Assembly (NCBI RefSeq): GCF_001513975.1
Contig: NZ_KQ947991.1
Location: forward strand, 131,732-195,731
DNA: 64,000 bases
DNA from: Streptomyces curacoi
Lineage (GTDB): Bacteria > Actinomycetota > Actinomycetes > Streptomycetales > Streptomycetaceae
Reading direction: 5' to 3'
The position numbers and the translations under genes were made by a program. Numbering within the stretch: the stretch's first letter is position 1; every line of letters starts with the position of its first letter. Below are positions 8,201 through 19,619 of this stretch, in pieces. The notes below the pieces were generated by a model that saw only the letters and a program-made list of their open reading frames with translations, had not been told where the DNA came from and ran no database searches.

Positions 8201-9556
8201 TCAGGATCGTCTGCGACCCAGGTGCTTCCTGGTCCACTCCACGGCGTCCGCGTACCGCGCCTCCGCCCCGTGCCGGGTCGGGGTGTAGTACTCGCGGTCC
8301 TTGAGGGCGTCCGGCGCGTACTGCTGCTCGGCGATGCCCTCGGCCAGGTCGTGCGGATACACGTACCCCTGCGCGTGCCCCAGCTTGGCGGCGCCCTTGT
8401 AGTGCCCGTCGCGCAGGTGGGGCGGGACCGGACCGGCCAGTCCCTTGCGTACGTCGTCCAGGGCGGCGCCGATCGCGGTGGTCGCGGAGTTGGACTTGGG
8501 GGCGAGCGCGAGGGCGATGGTGGCGTGGCTGAGGGTGAGGGCGGCCTCGGGGAAGCCGATCATGGCGACGGCCTGGGCGGCGGCGACCGCGATCGGCAGG
8601 GCGTTGGGGTCGGCGAGGCCGATGTCCTCGCTGGCGGAGATCATCAGGCGGCGGGCGATGAAGCGGGGGTCCTCGCCGGCCTCGACCATCCGGGCCAGGT
8701 AGTGCAGGGCGGCGTCGACGTCGGAGCCGCGGATGGACTTGATGAGGGCGCTGGCGACGTCGTAGTGCTGGTCGCCGTCGCGGTCGTACTTCACGGCGGC
8801 CCGGTCGACGGTCTGCTCCAGCGTCTGGAGGCTGATCTCGGTCTCGCCCTGGTCCAGGGCGGCTCCGGCGGCGGCTTCCAGGGCGGTCAGGGCGCGGCGG
8901 GCGTCGCCTCCGGCGATGCGCAGCAGGTGGGCCTCGGTGTCCTCGGGGAGGGCGACGGCGTCCTTCAGTCCGCGCTCGTCGCTCAGCGCCCGCCTGATCA
9001 GGCCCCTGACGTCGTCGTCGGTGAGGGGTTCGAGGGTGAGGAGGAGGGAGCGGGACAGCAGCGGGGAGATGACCGAGAAGTACGGGTTCTCGGTGGTCGC
9101 CGCGATCAGGGTCACCCAGCGGTTCTCGACGGCCGGGAGGAGGGAGTCCTGCTGGGCCTTGCTGAAGCGGTGGATCTCGTCGAGGAAGAGGACGGTCTCC
9201 TTGCCGAAGCCGCCGGTGGCGCGGCGGGCGCCGTCGATGACCGCGCGGACCTCCTTCACACCGGCGGTGATCGCGGAGAGCTCGACGAAGCGTTTGTTGG
9301 TGGCCTTGGAGACGACGTAGGCCAGGGTGGTCTTGCCGGTGCCGGGCGGGCCCCAGAGGATCACCGAGGACGGCCCGGCGGGGCCGCCGCCGGATTCGCC
9401 GACCAGCCTGCGCAGGGGCGAGCCGGGCTTCAGCAGGTGCTGCTGGCCCACCACCTCGTCCAGGGTGCGCGGGCGCATGCGCACCGCCAGGGGACTGCCG
9501 GCGGGGTCCTTCTCCTGGCGTTCTTCTGCGGCGGCGGTGAACAGGTCGGGCTCCAC
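8201..9556 (-). CDS. rarA: replication-associated recombination protein A (RarA/MgsA AAA+ ATPase)
   Basis: Clamp-loader-like AAA+ ATPase acting at stalled replication forks, 451 residues. The N-terminus has ERMR-type family sequence (RPRTLDEVVGQQHLL). Walker A is GPPGTGKTTLA, Walker B is VLFLDEIHRF, and sensor 1 lies in LIAATTENP. The C-terminal tetramerisation region contains SIRGSDVDAALHYLARM and the family hallmark YPHDL. It is a separate transcription unit between the VKOR gene and rpsD. Confusion with RuvB is excluded by the C-terminal domain and by the true ruvB at 22 kb. Confidence 0.95.
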   Translation of the reverse strand: MEPDLFTAAAEERQEKDPAGSPLAVRMRPRTLDEVVGQQHLLKPGSPLRRLVGESGGGPAGPSSVILWGPPGTGKTTLAYVVSKATNKRFVELSAITAGVKEVRAVIDGARRATGGFGKETVLFLDEIHRFSKAQQDSLLPAVENRWVTLIAATTENPYFSVISPLLSRSLLLTLEPLTDDDVRGLIRRALSDERGLKDAVALPEDTEAHLLRIAGGDARRALTALEAAAGAALDQGETEISLQTLEQTVDRAAVKYDRDGDQHYDVASALIKSIRGSDVDAALHYLARMVEAGEDPRFIARRLMISASEDIGLADPNALPIAVAAAQAVAMIGFPEAALTLSHATIALALAPKSNSATTAIGAALDDVRKGLAGPVPPHLRDGHYKGAAKLGHAQGYVYPHDLAEGIAEQQYAPDALKDREYYTPTRHGAEARYADAVEWTRKHLGRRRS

Positions 9557-9660
9557 GCTGGAAACCCTAGTTCACCGCACTGACAATCCCGCCGGGCCCC
9601 GGAAAGCGGGGCTCCCCCCATCCCTTCGCCCAACCTTCCGCCGAGCCTTCAGCCGACCCC

Positions 9661-10317
9661 TCAGCTGGTCCAGAAGTCCCACCAGCGGGTCAGGATCAGC
9701 ATGCCGATGATGCCGATGTGCAGGACGGGCATGACCCAGGTGAACTCGCCGAAGAAGCTCTTCAGCCAGTTCGGCGCGGGCAGGAAGCCGTTGCGGATGT
9801 TGAACGACGTGACGTACCAGAACATGATGATCGTCGCGACCCAGGCCAGCGAGCACCACAGGCACAGCGCGTTGATCCGATACAGGGACTGGAACATCAG
9901 CCAGGCGCAGAACACGACGCCGAAGAGGGTGCCGGCGTTGAAGGTCAGCCAGTACCAGCGCGGGAAGCGGGCGCGGCCGAGCAGGCTCATGCCGACGCAG
10001 ATGACGATGGCGTAGGCGACGAGGCCGAGCATCGGGTTGGGGAACCCGAAGGCGGCGGCCTGCTTGCTCTCCATGACGCTGCCGCAGGAGACGACGGGGT
10101 TCAGGCTGCAGCCCGGGGTGAACGTCTTGCCCTCGACCTTGGCCTCGAGCAGCTTGAACTTGTCGAGCGTGATGACCCACGCGGCCAGCAGCCCCGCCGC
10201 GCCGGTGATCACCAGCATCAGGGCGAACGCACGGCTGCCGCCCACCGACCGCGGCGCCGCTTCGGCGCACTGCGGCTCGGGCTCGGTGGAGACGTCTTTG
10301 ACTGTCGTCTTGCTCAT
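9661..10317 (-). CDS. vitamin K epoxide reductase (VKOR) family membrane protein
   Basis: VKOR homologues in actinobacteria use a quinone to reoxidise DsbA-like proteins and so support disulfide formation outside the membrane. The 218-residue protein has a hydrophilic N-terminus and about five membrane helices. It shows both required cysteine pairs: C70 and C78 in the periplasmic loop (GCSLNPVVSCGS) and C152/C155 in the active-site LCLWCS. I start it at the ATG at 10317; an upstream in-frame ATG exists but the extra 30 residues look non-coding. No dsbA is adjacent, although a FrnE-type DsbA-fold protein lies at 51.8 kb. Confidence 0.9.
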   Translation of the reverse strand: MSKTTVKDVSTEPEPQCAEAAPRSVGGSRAFALMLVITGAAGLLAAWVITLDKFKLLEAKVEGKTFTPGCSLNPVVSCGSVMESKQAAAFGFPNPMLGLVAYAIVICVGMSLLGRARFPRWYWLTFNAGTLFGVVFCAWLMFQSLYRINALCLWCSLAWVATIIMFWYVTSFNIRNGFLPAPNWLKSFFGEFTWVMPVLHIGIIGMLILTRWWDFWTS

Positions 10318-10461
10318 CACGCCGATTCCGTCACTTGAGAGTTGGAGTTTCTCCGGACACGGCACATTGTGCCGTACACGCGCGCGTCTCCACCGTTCAC
10401 TGGACATAAGGAAATACGCGCGACTGGGTAAAGGCGTTCGGTTCAGGACACCGGCGGACGA

Positions 10462-10495
10462 CCGAGGGCGGGGACCGTTCGGTCCCCGCCCTCGG
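10462..10495 (-). terminator. terminator hairpin after hisS
   Basis: A perfect 15-bp stem (CCGAGGGCGGGGACC and its complement) with a GTTC loop, placed 8 bases beyond the hisS stop codon. Confidence 0.85.
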
Positions 10496-10502
10496 CACCA
10501 CC

Positions 10503-11765
10503 TCAGCCCAGGCGGGCTTCCAGCTCCGCGACGATCTCGTTCACGCCGACGGCCGTCTGCTCGCCGGACTCCATGTCCTTGAGCTGGACGACGCCCTCGG
10601 CGAGGTCGCGTTCGCCGGCCACGATCGTGTAGCGGGCGCCGCTGCGGTTGGCGTTCTTCATGGCGCCCTTGAGGCCCTTGCCGCCGTAGGAGAAGTCCGC
10701 CGCGACACCGAGCTTGCGCAGTTCGGTGACCTTGGCGAACAGCACCCGGCGGGCCTCCTCGCCGAGCGGCACCGCGAACACGCTGGTGGAGGCCGGGAGT
10801 TCGAGCTCCACGCCCTCCGCCTCCAGGGCGAGCACCGTGCGGTCGACGCCCAGGGCCCAGCCGACGGACGGCAGCGCGGGGCCGCCGATCATCTCGGACA
10901 GTCCGTCATAGCGGCCGCCGCCGCCCACCGCGGACTGGGAGCCCAGACCGTCGTGGACGAACTCGAAGGTCGTACGCGTGTAGTAGTCGAGGCCGCGCAC
11001 CAGCTTCGGGTCGTCCTCGAAGGAGACGCCCGCCGCGGTGATCAGCTCGCGGACCTCCTCGTGGTACGCCTTGCACGCGTCGCAGAGGTAGTCGCGCAGG
11101 AGCGGGGCGCCGGTCAGCTGCTTCTGGACCGCCTCGCGCTTGTCGTCGAGGACGCGCAGCGGGTTGATCTCGATGCGGCGACGGGTGTCCTCGTCCAGGG
11201 CCAGGCCGCGCAGGAAGTCCTGCAGCGCCGCTCGGTACACCGGGCGGCACTCCTGGTCGCCCAGGCTGTTCAGCAGGATCCGGAAGTTGGTCAGGCCCAG
11301 GGAGCGGTACGCCTGGTCGGCCAGGATGATCAGCTCGGCGTCCAGCGCCGGGTCCTCGGCGCCGATCGCCTCGGCGCCGACTTGGGAGAAGTGCCGGTAA
11401 CGGCCCTTCTGGGGGCGCTCGTAGCGGTAGTAGGAGCCCGAGTACCAGAGCTTGACCGGGAGGTTGCCCGCCTTGTGCAGGTTGGCCTCCAGGGCCGCGC
11501 GCAGCACGGAGGCCGTACCCTCGGGGCGCAGGGCCAGCTTGTCGCCGCCCTTGGTCTCGAAGGCGTACATCTCCTTGGTCACGATGTCGGTGGACTCGCC
11601 GACGCCGCGCGCGAACAGCTCGACGCTCTCGAAGCCGGGCGTCTCGATGTAGCCGTAACCGGAGTTGCGCAGGGGAGCCGCGATCGCCTCACGGACCGCC
11701 AGGTACTTGGCGGAGTCCGGCGGGATCAGGTCGTACGTGCCCTTGGGGGCCTTGAAGGTGCTCAC
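10503..11765 (-). CDS. hisS: histidyl-tRNA synthetase
   Basis: Charges tRNA-His; class II synthetase, 420 residues. Visible motifs are FKAPKGTYDLIPP at the N-terminus, motif 2 in LWYSGSYYRYERPQKGRYRHFSQ, and the histidine-binding LVRGLDYYTRTTFEF and GGGGRYDGL. Motif 3 is SVGWALGVDR, and a C-terminal anticodon-binding domain follows. The start is GTG at 11765; the open frame continues upstream but the extra residues overlap the preceding gene in another frame and do not resemble HisS. It follows the MBL-fold gene by 11 bases, so the two are likely co-transcribed. Confidence 0.97.
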   Translation of the reverse strand: MSTFKAPKGTYDLIPPDSAKYLAVREAIAAPLRNSGYGYIETPGFESVELFARGVGESTDIVTKEMYAFETKGGDKLALRPEGTASVLRAALEANLHKAGNLPVKLWYSGSYYRYERPQKGRYRHFSQVGAEAIGAEDPALDAELIILADQAYRSLGLTNFRILLNSLGDQECRPVYRAALQDFLRGLALDEDTRRRIEINPLRVLDDKREAVQKQLTGAPLLRDYLCDACKAYHEEVRELITAAGVSFEDDPKLVRGLDYYTRTTFEFVHDGLGSQSAVGGGGRYDGLSEMIGGPALPSVGWALGVDRTVLALEAEGVELELPASTSVFAVPLGEEARRVLFAKVTELRKLGVAADFSYGGKGLKGAMKNANRSGARYTIVAGERDLAEGVVQLKDMESGEQTAVGVNEIVAELEARLG

Positions 11766-11776
11766 GGAAGGTCTCG

Positions 11777-12484
11777 TCACATTCCTCGTCGGGGAGCCTC
11801 GGATGCTCCCGGGCCGGCCGCCACCTGCCGCAAGTACGGGTTGGTGGCGCGCTCCCGGCCGATGGTCGTCTGGGGGCCGTGGCCGGACAGCACCACGGTC
11901 GAGTCGTCGAGCGGCAGGCACACGCGGGCCAGCGAGTCGAGGATCTCGGCCGTGTCACCGCCGGGCAGGTCGGTGCGTCCGATGGAGCCGGCGAACAGCA
12001 GGTCGCCCGAGAAGAGGATCGGCGGGATGTCCGCCGCCTCGGGCAGGCCGAAGGTCACCGACCCCTTGGTATGGCCCGGCGCGTGCGAGACGGTGAGCTC
12101 CAGGCCCGCCAGCTCCAGCTTGGCGCCGTCGGTCAGCTCCTTGACGTCGTCCGGTTCGCCGATCGTCAGCTCGCCCATCAGCTGCATCCCGATGGACCTG
12201 CCGAGCGCCTTCTCCGGGTCGCTCATCATGTACCGGTCCTCGGGGTGGATCCAGGCCGGTACGTCGTGCGCGCCGCACACCGGGACGACCGAGGCCACGT
12301 GATCGAGGTGGCCGTGGGTGAGGACGACGGCGACGGGCTTGAGCCGATGCTTCTTCAGTGCTTCCTCGACTCCGGGGGCCGCCTCGTGGCCCGGGTCGAT
12401 GATCACGCACTCCTCACCGGCGGCGGGGGCGACGAGATAACAGTTCGTCCCCCAGGCCCCGGCGGGGAACCCGGCAATGAGCAC
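11777..12484 (-). CDS. MBL-fold hydrolase (glyoxalase II-like)
   Basis: A 235-residue metallo-beta-lactamase-fold protein. It shows the binuclear metal motif THGHLDHV (HxHxDH), then SHAPGHTKGSV (third His), LFSGDLLFAGSIGRTD (bridging Asp) and LSGHGPQTTIGRERATNPYL near the C-terminus. The last stretch is typical of YcbL/glyoxalase II-type hydrolases, which cleave thioesters such as S-lactoylglutathione analogues. The physiological substrate cannot be read from sequence. The GTG start at 12484 has AAGGAC upstream. It leads the hisS operon and is divergent from the cyclophilin gene across 180 bases. Confidence 0.9.
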   Translation of the reverse strand: MLIAGFPAGAWGTNCYLVAPAAGEECVIIDPGHEAAPGVEEALKKHRLKPVAVVLTHGHLDHVASVVPVCGAHDVPAWIHPEDRYMMSDPEKALGRSIGMQLMGELTIGEPDDVKELTDGAKLELAGLELTVSHAPGHTKGSVTFGLPEAADIPPILFSGDLLFAGSIGRTDLPGGDTAEILDSLARVCLPLDDSTVVLSGHGPQTTIGRERATNPYLRQVAAGPGASEAPRRGM

Positions 12485-12664
12485 GATCGTCCTTCGTTTG
12501 TGTCGACACGAGTGGTTTGTCGGCGGGCTCCGCCTGTCGTCAGAGCCTACCGGCGCTGCCGATTCCTCAGCGAACCCATATACGGTACGGGGCACACGCA
12601 GGCGATCGGCTCATAGGACGCACGCGTACCGGTCGACACATACGACGCATGAGGAGAAAACCCG

Positions 12665-13483
12665 GTGGTCAGCCAGGAACAGCGGCGGCGTCAGCTCGCC
12701 CGGGAGAAGTTCTTGCGGCAGCAGCAACGGCGCACGGTCGCCCGGCGCAAGGCGCGCATGCGCAACTCGGTGATCGCGTCGGTGCTCGGAGTGGTCATCA
12801 TCGGCAGCCTCGCGCTGTACACGACCGGGGTACTCAAGGACGACGGCACCAAGAAGGAGAACGCGGGCTCGGAGGTCAGCCCGAGCCCGACCAGCAAGGC
12901 CCCGGACCCGTGCGAGAAGCCGGCCGAGGGCAAGGTCAAGACGGCGACCTGGAAGAAGGAGCCGGAGCTGACCATCGACAAGTCGGCGAAGTACACGATG
13001 AAGCTGGCGACGACGTGCGGTGACATAGACATCGCGCTGAAGGCGTCGGCCGCGCCGCACACCGTCAACTCGTTCGACTTCCTCGCCGGCAAGCGGTACT
13101 TCGACCACTCCAAGTGTCACCGGCTCACCACCAACGTCATCCACGTGCTGCAGTGCGGCGACCCGACGGGCACCGGCACCGGCGGTCCCGGGTACACGAT
13201 TCCGGACGAGAACCTGAAGGACAAAAGCCTGAAGGACAACATCTACCCGGCGGGCACCGTGGCGATGGCGAACACCGGGCAGAAGAACTCCGGCGGCAGC
13301 CAGTTCTTCCTCGTGTTCAAGGACAGTCAGCTCCCGCCGAGCTACACACCGTTCGGTACCGTTTCCGAATCCGGCATGAAGGTACTCAAGAAGATTGCCG
13401 ACGCCGGCGAGAGCACCGGCGGGGGCGACGGGGCGCCCAACGCGACGGTCGTAATCAACAAGGCGACGGTCACCAAATCCTGA
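12665..13483 (+). CDS. membrane-anchored cyclophilin-type peptidyl-prolyl isomerase
   Basis: Cis-trans isomerisation of peptidyl-proline bonds, here probably outside the membrane. The 272-residue protein begins with a very basic cytoplasmic segment (residues 1-34, RRRQLAREKFLRQQQRRTVARRKARMR region). One membrane helix (about 35-54) and a Ser/Pro linker follow. The cyclophilin domain has KLATTCGDIDIAL, FDHSKCHRLTT, GGPGYTIPDE, AGTVAMANTG and NSGGSQFFLVF. The usual catalytic HRVIxxFMIQGGD region is altered to CHRLTTNVIHVLQCGDP, so the arginine is kept but the substrate pocket differs. The GTG start follows GAGGAGA. It is followed, same strand, by the DUF349 gene. Confidence 0.93.
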   Translation: MVSQEQRRRQLAREKFLRQQQRRTVARRKARMRNSVIASVLGVVIIGSLALYTTGVLKDDGTKKENAGSEVSPSPTSKAPDPCEKPAEGKVKTATWKKEPELTIDKSAKYTMKLATTCGDIDIALKASAAPHTVNSFDFLAGKRYFDHSKCHRLTTNVIHVLQCGDPTGTGTGGPGYTIPDENLKDKSLKDNIYPAGTVAMANTGQKNSGGSQFFLVFKDSQLPPSYTPFGTVSESGMKVLKKIADAGESTGGGDGAPNATVVINKATVTKS

Positions 13484-13618
13484 CCGCGAACTGCGAAATT
13501 TCGGTCGCGCGGGATGCGGACAGGCAACCCGCCGGTCGCCTATGTTGGCCGTGACGAAACTGTGGACGATGCCCGGGGGAACACGAGCCCCTCGCAGGCA
13601 TCATGTGGAGGAGGCGCT

Positions 13619-14848
13619 GTGAGCAGCGACCCGTGGGGCCGCGTCGACGAGACGGGGACCGTGTACGTGCGTACGGCCGATGGCGAGAAGGTCGTCGGTT
13701 CCTGGCAGGCAGGCTCCCCCGAGGAGGCGCTGGCCTATTTCGAGCGCAAGTACGAGGGCCTGGTTGTCGAGATCGGCCTCCTCGAGAAGCGGGTGAAGAC
13801 CACCGACCTGTCGGCGAAGGACGCCCAGACCGCCATCGACCATCTGCGGGAGCAGGTCGACGCCCATCACGCGGTGGGTGACCTGGATGCCCTGCGGGCC
13901 CGCCTGGACAAGTTGGTCGAGCTCGTCGACAAGCGTCGCGAGGAGCGCAAGGCGCAGCGCGCGAAGCAGTCCGACGAGGCCCGGCACGCCAAGGAGGCGC
14001 TGGTCGCCGAGGCGGAGGAGCTGGCGCAGTCCGACCAGTGGCGGGCCGCCGGCGAGCGGCTGCGGGCCCTGGTGGACACCTGGAAGGGCCTGCCGCGGCT
14101 GGACCGCAAGTCGGACGACGAGCTGTGGCACCGCTTCTCGCACGCCCGGTCGGCGTTCTCCAAGCGCCGCAAGGCACACTTCGCGCACCTGGACGCGCAG
14201 CGCGAGGAGGCCCGCAAGACCAAGGAGCGGCTGGTCGCCGAGGCCGAGTCGCTGTCCGGTTCGACGGACTGGGGTCCGACGGCGGCGCGCTACCGCGAGC
14301 TGATGGCGGAGTGGAAGGCCGCGGGCCGCGCCCAGCGCGAGCACGAGGACGACCTGTGGAACCGCTTCCGCGGCGCCCAGGACGTCTTCTTCGCCGCCCG
14401 TAGCTCGGTCTTCGCCGAGCGCGACGCCGAGCAGGCGGAGAACCTGAAGCTGAAGGAGGAGCTGGCCGGGGAGGCCGAGAAGCTCCTGCCGATCGGTGAC
14501 CTGAAGAGCGCGCGTGCCGCCTTCCGCTCGATCAACGAGCGCTGGGAGGCCATCGGCCATGTGCCGCGCGACGCCCGGCCGAAGGTCGAGGGCCGGATGC
14601 ACGCCGTCGAGCGGGCCATCCAGGAGGCCGAGGAAGCCGAGTGGCGCCGGACCAACCCGGAGGCACGCGCGCGTGCCGAGGGACTGACCGGTCAGCTCCA
14701 GGCCGCCGTGGACAAGCTGAAGGGCCAGATCGAGCAGGCGCGCGCCCAGGGCAACAACGCCAAGGCCGACAAGCTCCAGCGCGAGCTGGAGGGCCGCCAG
14801 GCGCTGCTGGACCAGGCGCTGAAGGGTCTGCAGGAGTTCGGCGGCTGA
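13619..14848 (+). CDS. DUF349 coiled-coil protein
   Basis: A 409-residue, highly charged, nearly all-helical protein with DUF349 repeats. Clear units contain WRAAGERLRALVDTWKGLPR, STDWGPTAARYRELMAEWKA and LKSARAAFRSINERWEAIGH. The C-terminus is a coiled coil (KLKGQIEQARAQGNNAKADK). DUF349 proteins have no established enzymatic function; a scaffold or nucleic-acid-associated role is a guess. The GTG start at 13619 is chosen for its GGAGGAG ribosome-binding site; an in-frame ATG at 13514 gives an implausible extension. It converges on relA, with a perfect bidirectional terminator in between. Confidence 0.88.
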   Translation: MSSDPWGRVDETGTVYVRTADGEKVVGSWQAGSPEEALAYFERKYEGLVVEIGLLEKRVKTTDLSAKDAQTAIDHLREQVDAHHAVGDLDALRARLDKLVELVDKRREERKAQRAKQSDEARHAKEALVAEAEELAQSDQWRAAGERLRALVDTWKGLPRLDRKSDDELWHRFSHARSAFSKRRKAHFAHLDAQREEARKTKERLVAEAESLSGSTDWGPTAARYRELMAEWKAAGRAQREHEDDLWNRFRGAQDVFFAARSSVFAERDAEQAENLKLKEELAGEAEKLLPIGDLKSARAAFRSINERWEAIGHVPRDARPKVEGRMHAVERAIQEAEEAEWRRTNPEARARAEGLTGQLQAAVDKLKGQIEQARAQGNNAKADKLQRELEGRQALLDQALKGLQEFGG

Positions 14849-14857
14849 CAGCCGGTA

Positions 14858-14902
14858 CGACGCGAAGGGCCCCGTACATCGCGTACGGGGCCCTTCGCGT
14901 CG
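14858..14902. terminator. bidirectional terminator between DUF349 gene and relA
   Basis: A perfect 20-bp stem beginning CGACGCGAAGGGCCCC with a five-base ATCGC loop lies between two convergent genes, so it can serve both directions. Confidence 0.9.
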
Positions 14903-14972
14903 TATGCCTCACGGCCTTGCGTCGTATGCCTCACGGTCTTGCGTCGTATGCCTACGGCCGTGCGTCGTATGC

Positions 14973-14982
<10 letters not shown>
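14897..14982. repeat. four tandem 21-22 bp repeats at the relA 3' end
   Basis: Four copies of a unit starting GCGTCGTATGCCT begin at 14897, 14919, 14941 and 14962 (periods 22, 22, 21). The first copy starts inside the distal arm of the terminator hairpin and the last overlaps the final codons and TAG stop of relA. Confidence 0.9.
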
Positions 14983-17510
<2,528 letters not shown>

Positions 17511-17954
17511 GAGGACTCCTCGTGCGCGATCCGGGTCCCCCGATCAGGCTCCGGAGACCCCATGGTAGCGATCCTGCGCCCGAGGATCGCCTTCAGCCCG
17601 ATGTGAGGGCCGTCTACCGAAGAAACGCGAGGGGCTGCCGCGGGATTCCTGCGGGGCCGTCGGGGCGGTGTGAGGCGGGTGGCGCGAGCGTTTCGTGCGG
17701 CTGTCGAAGGGGTTGCGCACGTCCCTCGGGTGCGGCGCGTGCGGGCCCCGAGGCGCGTATTTCGAGCCAAGTAGTGGCTCCGGACGAGGCATTGCTTCAG
17801 TGCGCCCCTTGCGGTGGACACGTGGCCTCGGTGCGTGCGGCGCTCGCCGGCCCGCGCGTGGGAGTGCCCCACACATGCGTATGCCGCGCGCCTCGTGTCG
17901 AGGTGCGCGGCATACGCATCGGTTTCCAGGCCCGCTCTGTGCGGAGGGCTTGGC
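17511..17954 (-). other. relA upstream intergenic region
   Basis: A 444-base stretch without a credible gene, between relA and apt. It should hold the relA promoter(s), but I see no clear -35/-10 pair. The apt terminator lies at 17875-17919. Confidence 0.5.
17875..17919 (-). terminator. terminator hairpin after apt
   Basis: A 19-bp stem with arms beginning ATGCGTATGCCGCGC and ending GCGCGGCATACGCAT, with a single G-U type mismatch and a seven-base loop, 36 bases past the apt stop. Confidence 0.85.
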
Positions 17955-18494
17955 TCAGACCGTGAGCAGTGACTCCAGCGGGGCTCCGGCCAGGGCCGGC
18001 TCAAGGCGGCCTCGGCCGCCGAGGAAGCTCAGCTCCATCAGGACCGCCAGACCGGCCACGTCGGCGCCCGCCCGGCGGATCAGCTGGATCGAGGCCTCCG
18101 CGGTGCCGCCCGTCGCCAGGACGTCGTCGATGACCAGGACACGGTCACCCGCTGCCAGGTCCTCGGCGTGCACCTCGATCTCGGCGGAGCCGTACTCCAG
18201 GTCGTACGCCTGGCTGAGGGTCGCCCCGGGGAGCTTGCCCGCCTTGCGTACGGGGATGAAGCCGACGCCCGCGCGGACGGCCACAGGGGCGCCCAGGATG
18301 AACCCGCGGGCCTCCAGGCCGACGATCTTCGTGGCGCCGGTGTTCGCGGCGACCTCGGCCAGTGCGTCGGTGAGCGCCGTGAACGCCGCCGGGTCCGCCA
18401 GGAGCGGGGTGATGTCCTTGAACATCACGCCCGGCTCCGGGTAGTCCGCCACGTCCCGGATACGGCTGAGCAGAAGCTCCTTGATCTCGGTCAC
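17955..18494 (-). CDS. apt: adenine phosphoribosyltransferase
   Basis: Purine salvage: adenine plus PRPP gives AMP. The 179-residue protein has YPEPGVMFKDITPLL near the N-terminus, GLEARGFILGAPVA, FIPVRKAGKLPG and the PRPP-binding VLVIDDVLATGGTA, all typical of Apt. The GTG start at 18494 overlaps the secF stop (GTGA). The order secD-secF-apt-relA is a known actinobacterial block in which nucleotide salvage is next to the alarmone synthetase. The long upstream open frame in this phase is a shadow of secF. Confidence 0.95.
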   Translation of the reverse strand: MTEIKELLLSRIRDVADYPEPGVMFKDITPLLADPAAFTALTDALAEVAANTGATKIVGLEARGFILGAPVAVRAGVGFIPVRKAGKLPGATLSQAYDLEYGSAEIEVHAEDLAAGDRVLVIDDVLATGGTAEASIQLIRRAGADVAGLAVLMELSFLGGRGRLEPALAGAPLESLLTV

Positions 18495-19618
18495 CGGCGC
18501 TTCCCCGAGGGTCGGCCGCGGCCCCGGCCACGGGACGCCGGCTGGTTGCGCGGCCCGACGACCGCCGGGGCGGCGTCGTCCGGCTCGTCGCCGAGCGGCT
18601 CGTCGGTGACCGGGGCGTCGTCCGGGGACTCGCCGTGGGCGCCCGCCTGGGCCCGCTTGGCGAGCACGCGCTTCTTCAGGGCCTTCATCTGCGGCTCGCG
18701 CTCCTTGAGGTCGGCGACGAGCGGCGTGGCGATGAAGATCGAGGAGTACGCACCGGCCGCGAGGCCGACGAACAGCGACAGCGAGATGTCGTTGAGCATG
18801 CCGGCGCCGAGGAAACCGCCGCCGATGAACAGCAGGCCCGCCACCGGCAGCAGGGCGACCACCGTGGTGTTGACGGAGCGGACCAGGGTGCTGTTGATCG
18901 AGCGGTTGGCGATGTCGCTGTAGGTCCAGCGGGTCTGCTTGGTGATGTCCTTCGTCTGCTCCTTGAGGCTGTCGAAGACGACGACCGTGTCGTAGAGCGA
19001 GTAACCGAGGATCGTCAGCAGACCGATCACGGTGCCCGGTGTGACCTCGAAGCCGACGAGGGCGTAGATGCCGACCGTGATGGTGATGTCGTGGATCAGT
19101 GCGACGAACGCGGCGAGGGCCATGCGCCACTCGAACGCGATCGCCAGATAGATCACCACAAGGATCAGGAAGATCCCGAGGCCCTGCCAGGCCTTGTTGG
19201 CGATCTGCTCACCCCAGCTGGGGCCGACGAGTTCGCCGGTGACGTCCTTCTCCGCGACGCCCAGCTTGTTGGCCAGCTCTGCAGAGACCTTGTCGGCCTC
19301 GGCCGTGTCGATGCCCGCGACCTGGATGCGCAGCGTGGCGTCGTCGCCGCTGCCGAGCTTCTGGACGATCGCGTCGTGGCCGGACGCCTCCTCCGCGTAC
19401 TCCTGCGCCTGCGCCACCGAGACACTGGTCTTCGGTGTGTTGAAGACCGCTCCGCCCTGGAACTCGATGCCCATGTTCAGGCCGCGCACCGCCAGGCCGA
19501 CGATGGCCGTGATGGTGATCAGGATCGAGATGCCGTACCAGATCTTGCGGTTGCCGACGAAGTCGTAGCCGACCTCGCCACGGTGCAGTCGGGCGCCGAG
19601 GTTGCCGAGCTTCGACAT
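18491..19618 (-). CDS. secF: protein translocase subunit SecF
   Basis: Partner of SecD in the SecDF complex, which uses proton flow to help pull exported proteins through SecYEG. The 375-residue protein has six predicted membrane helices. The first is at about residues 26-45 (WYGISILITITAIVGLAV), followed by the GIEFQGGAVF motif and an extracellular loop, then five helices with LVALIHDITITVGIYALVGFE-like and YDTVVVFDSLKEQ sequences typical of SecF. A charged, Pro/Asp-rich C-terminal tail is present. The ATG start lies one base after the secD stop. Confidence 0.96.
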   Translation of the reverse strand: MSKLGNLGARLHRGEVGYDFVGNRKIWYGISILITITAIVGLAVRGLNMGIEFQGGAVFNTPKTSVSVAQAQEYAEEASGHDAIVQKLGSGDDATLRIQVAGIDTAEADKVSAELANKLGVAEKDVTGELVGPSWGEQIANKAWQGLGIFLILVVIYLAIAFEWRMALAAFVALIHDITITVGIYALVGFEVTPGTVIGLLTILGYSLYDTVVVFDSLKEQTKDITKQTRWTYSDIANRSINSTLVRSVNTTVVALLPVAGLLFIGGGFLGAGMLNDISLSLFVGLAAGAYSSIFIATPLVADLKEREPQMKALKKRVLAKRAQAGAHGESPDDAPVTDEPLGDEPDDAAPAVVGPRNQPASRGRGRGRPSGKRR

Positions 19619-19619
19619 C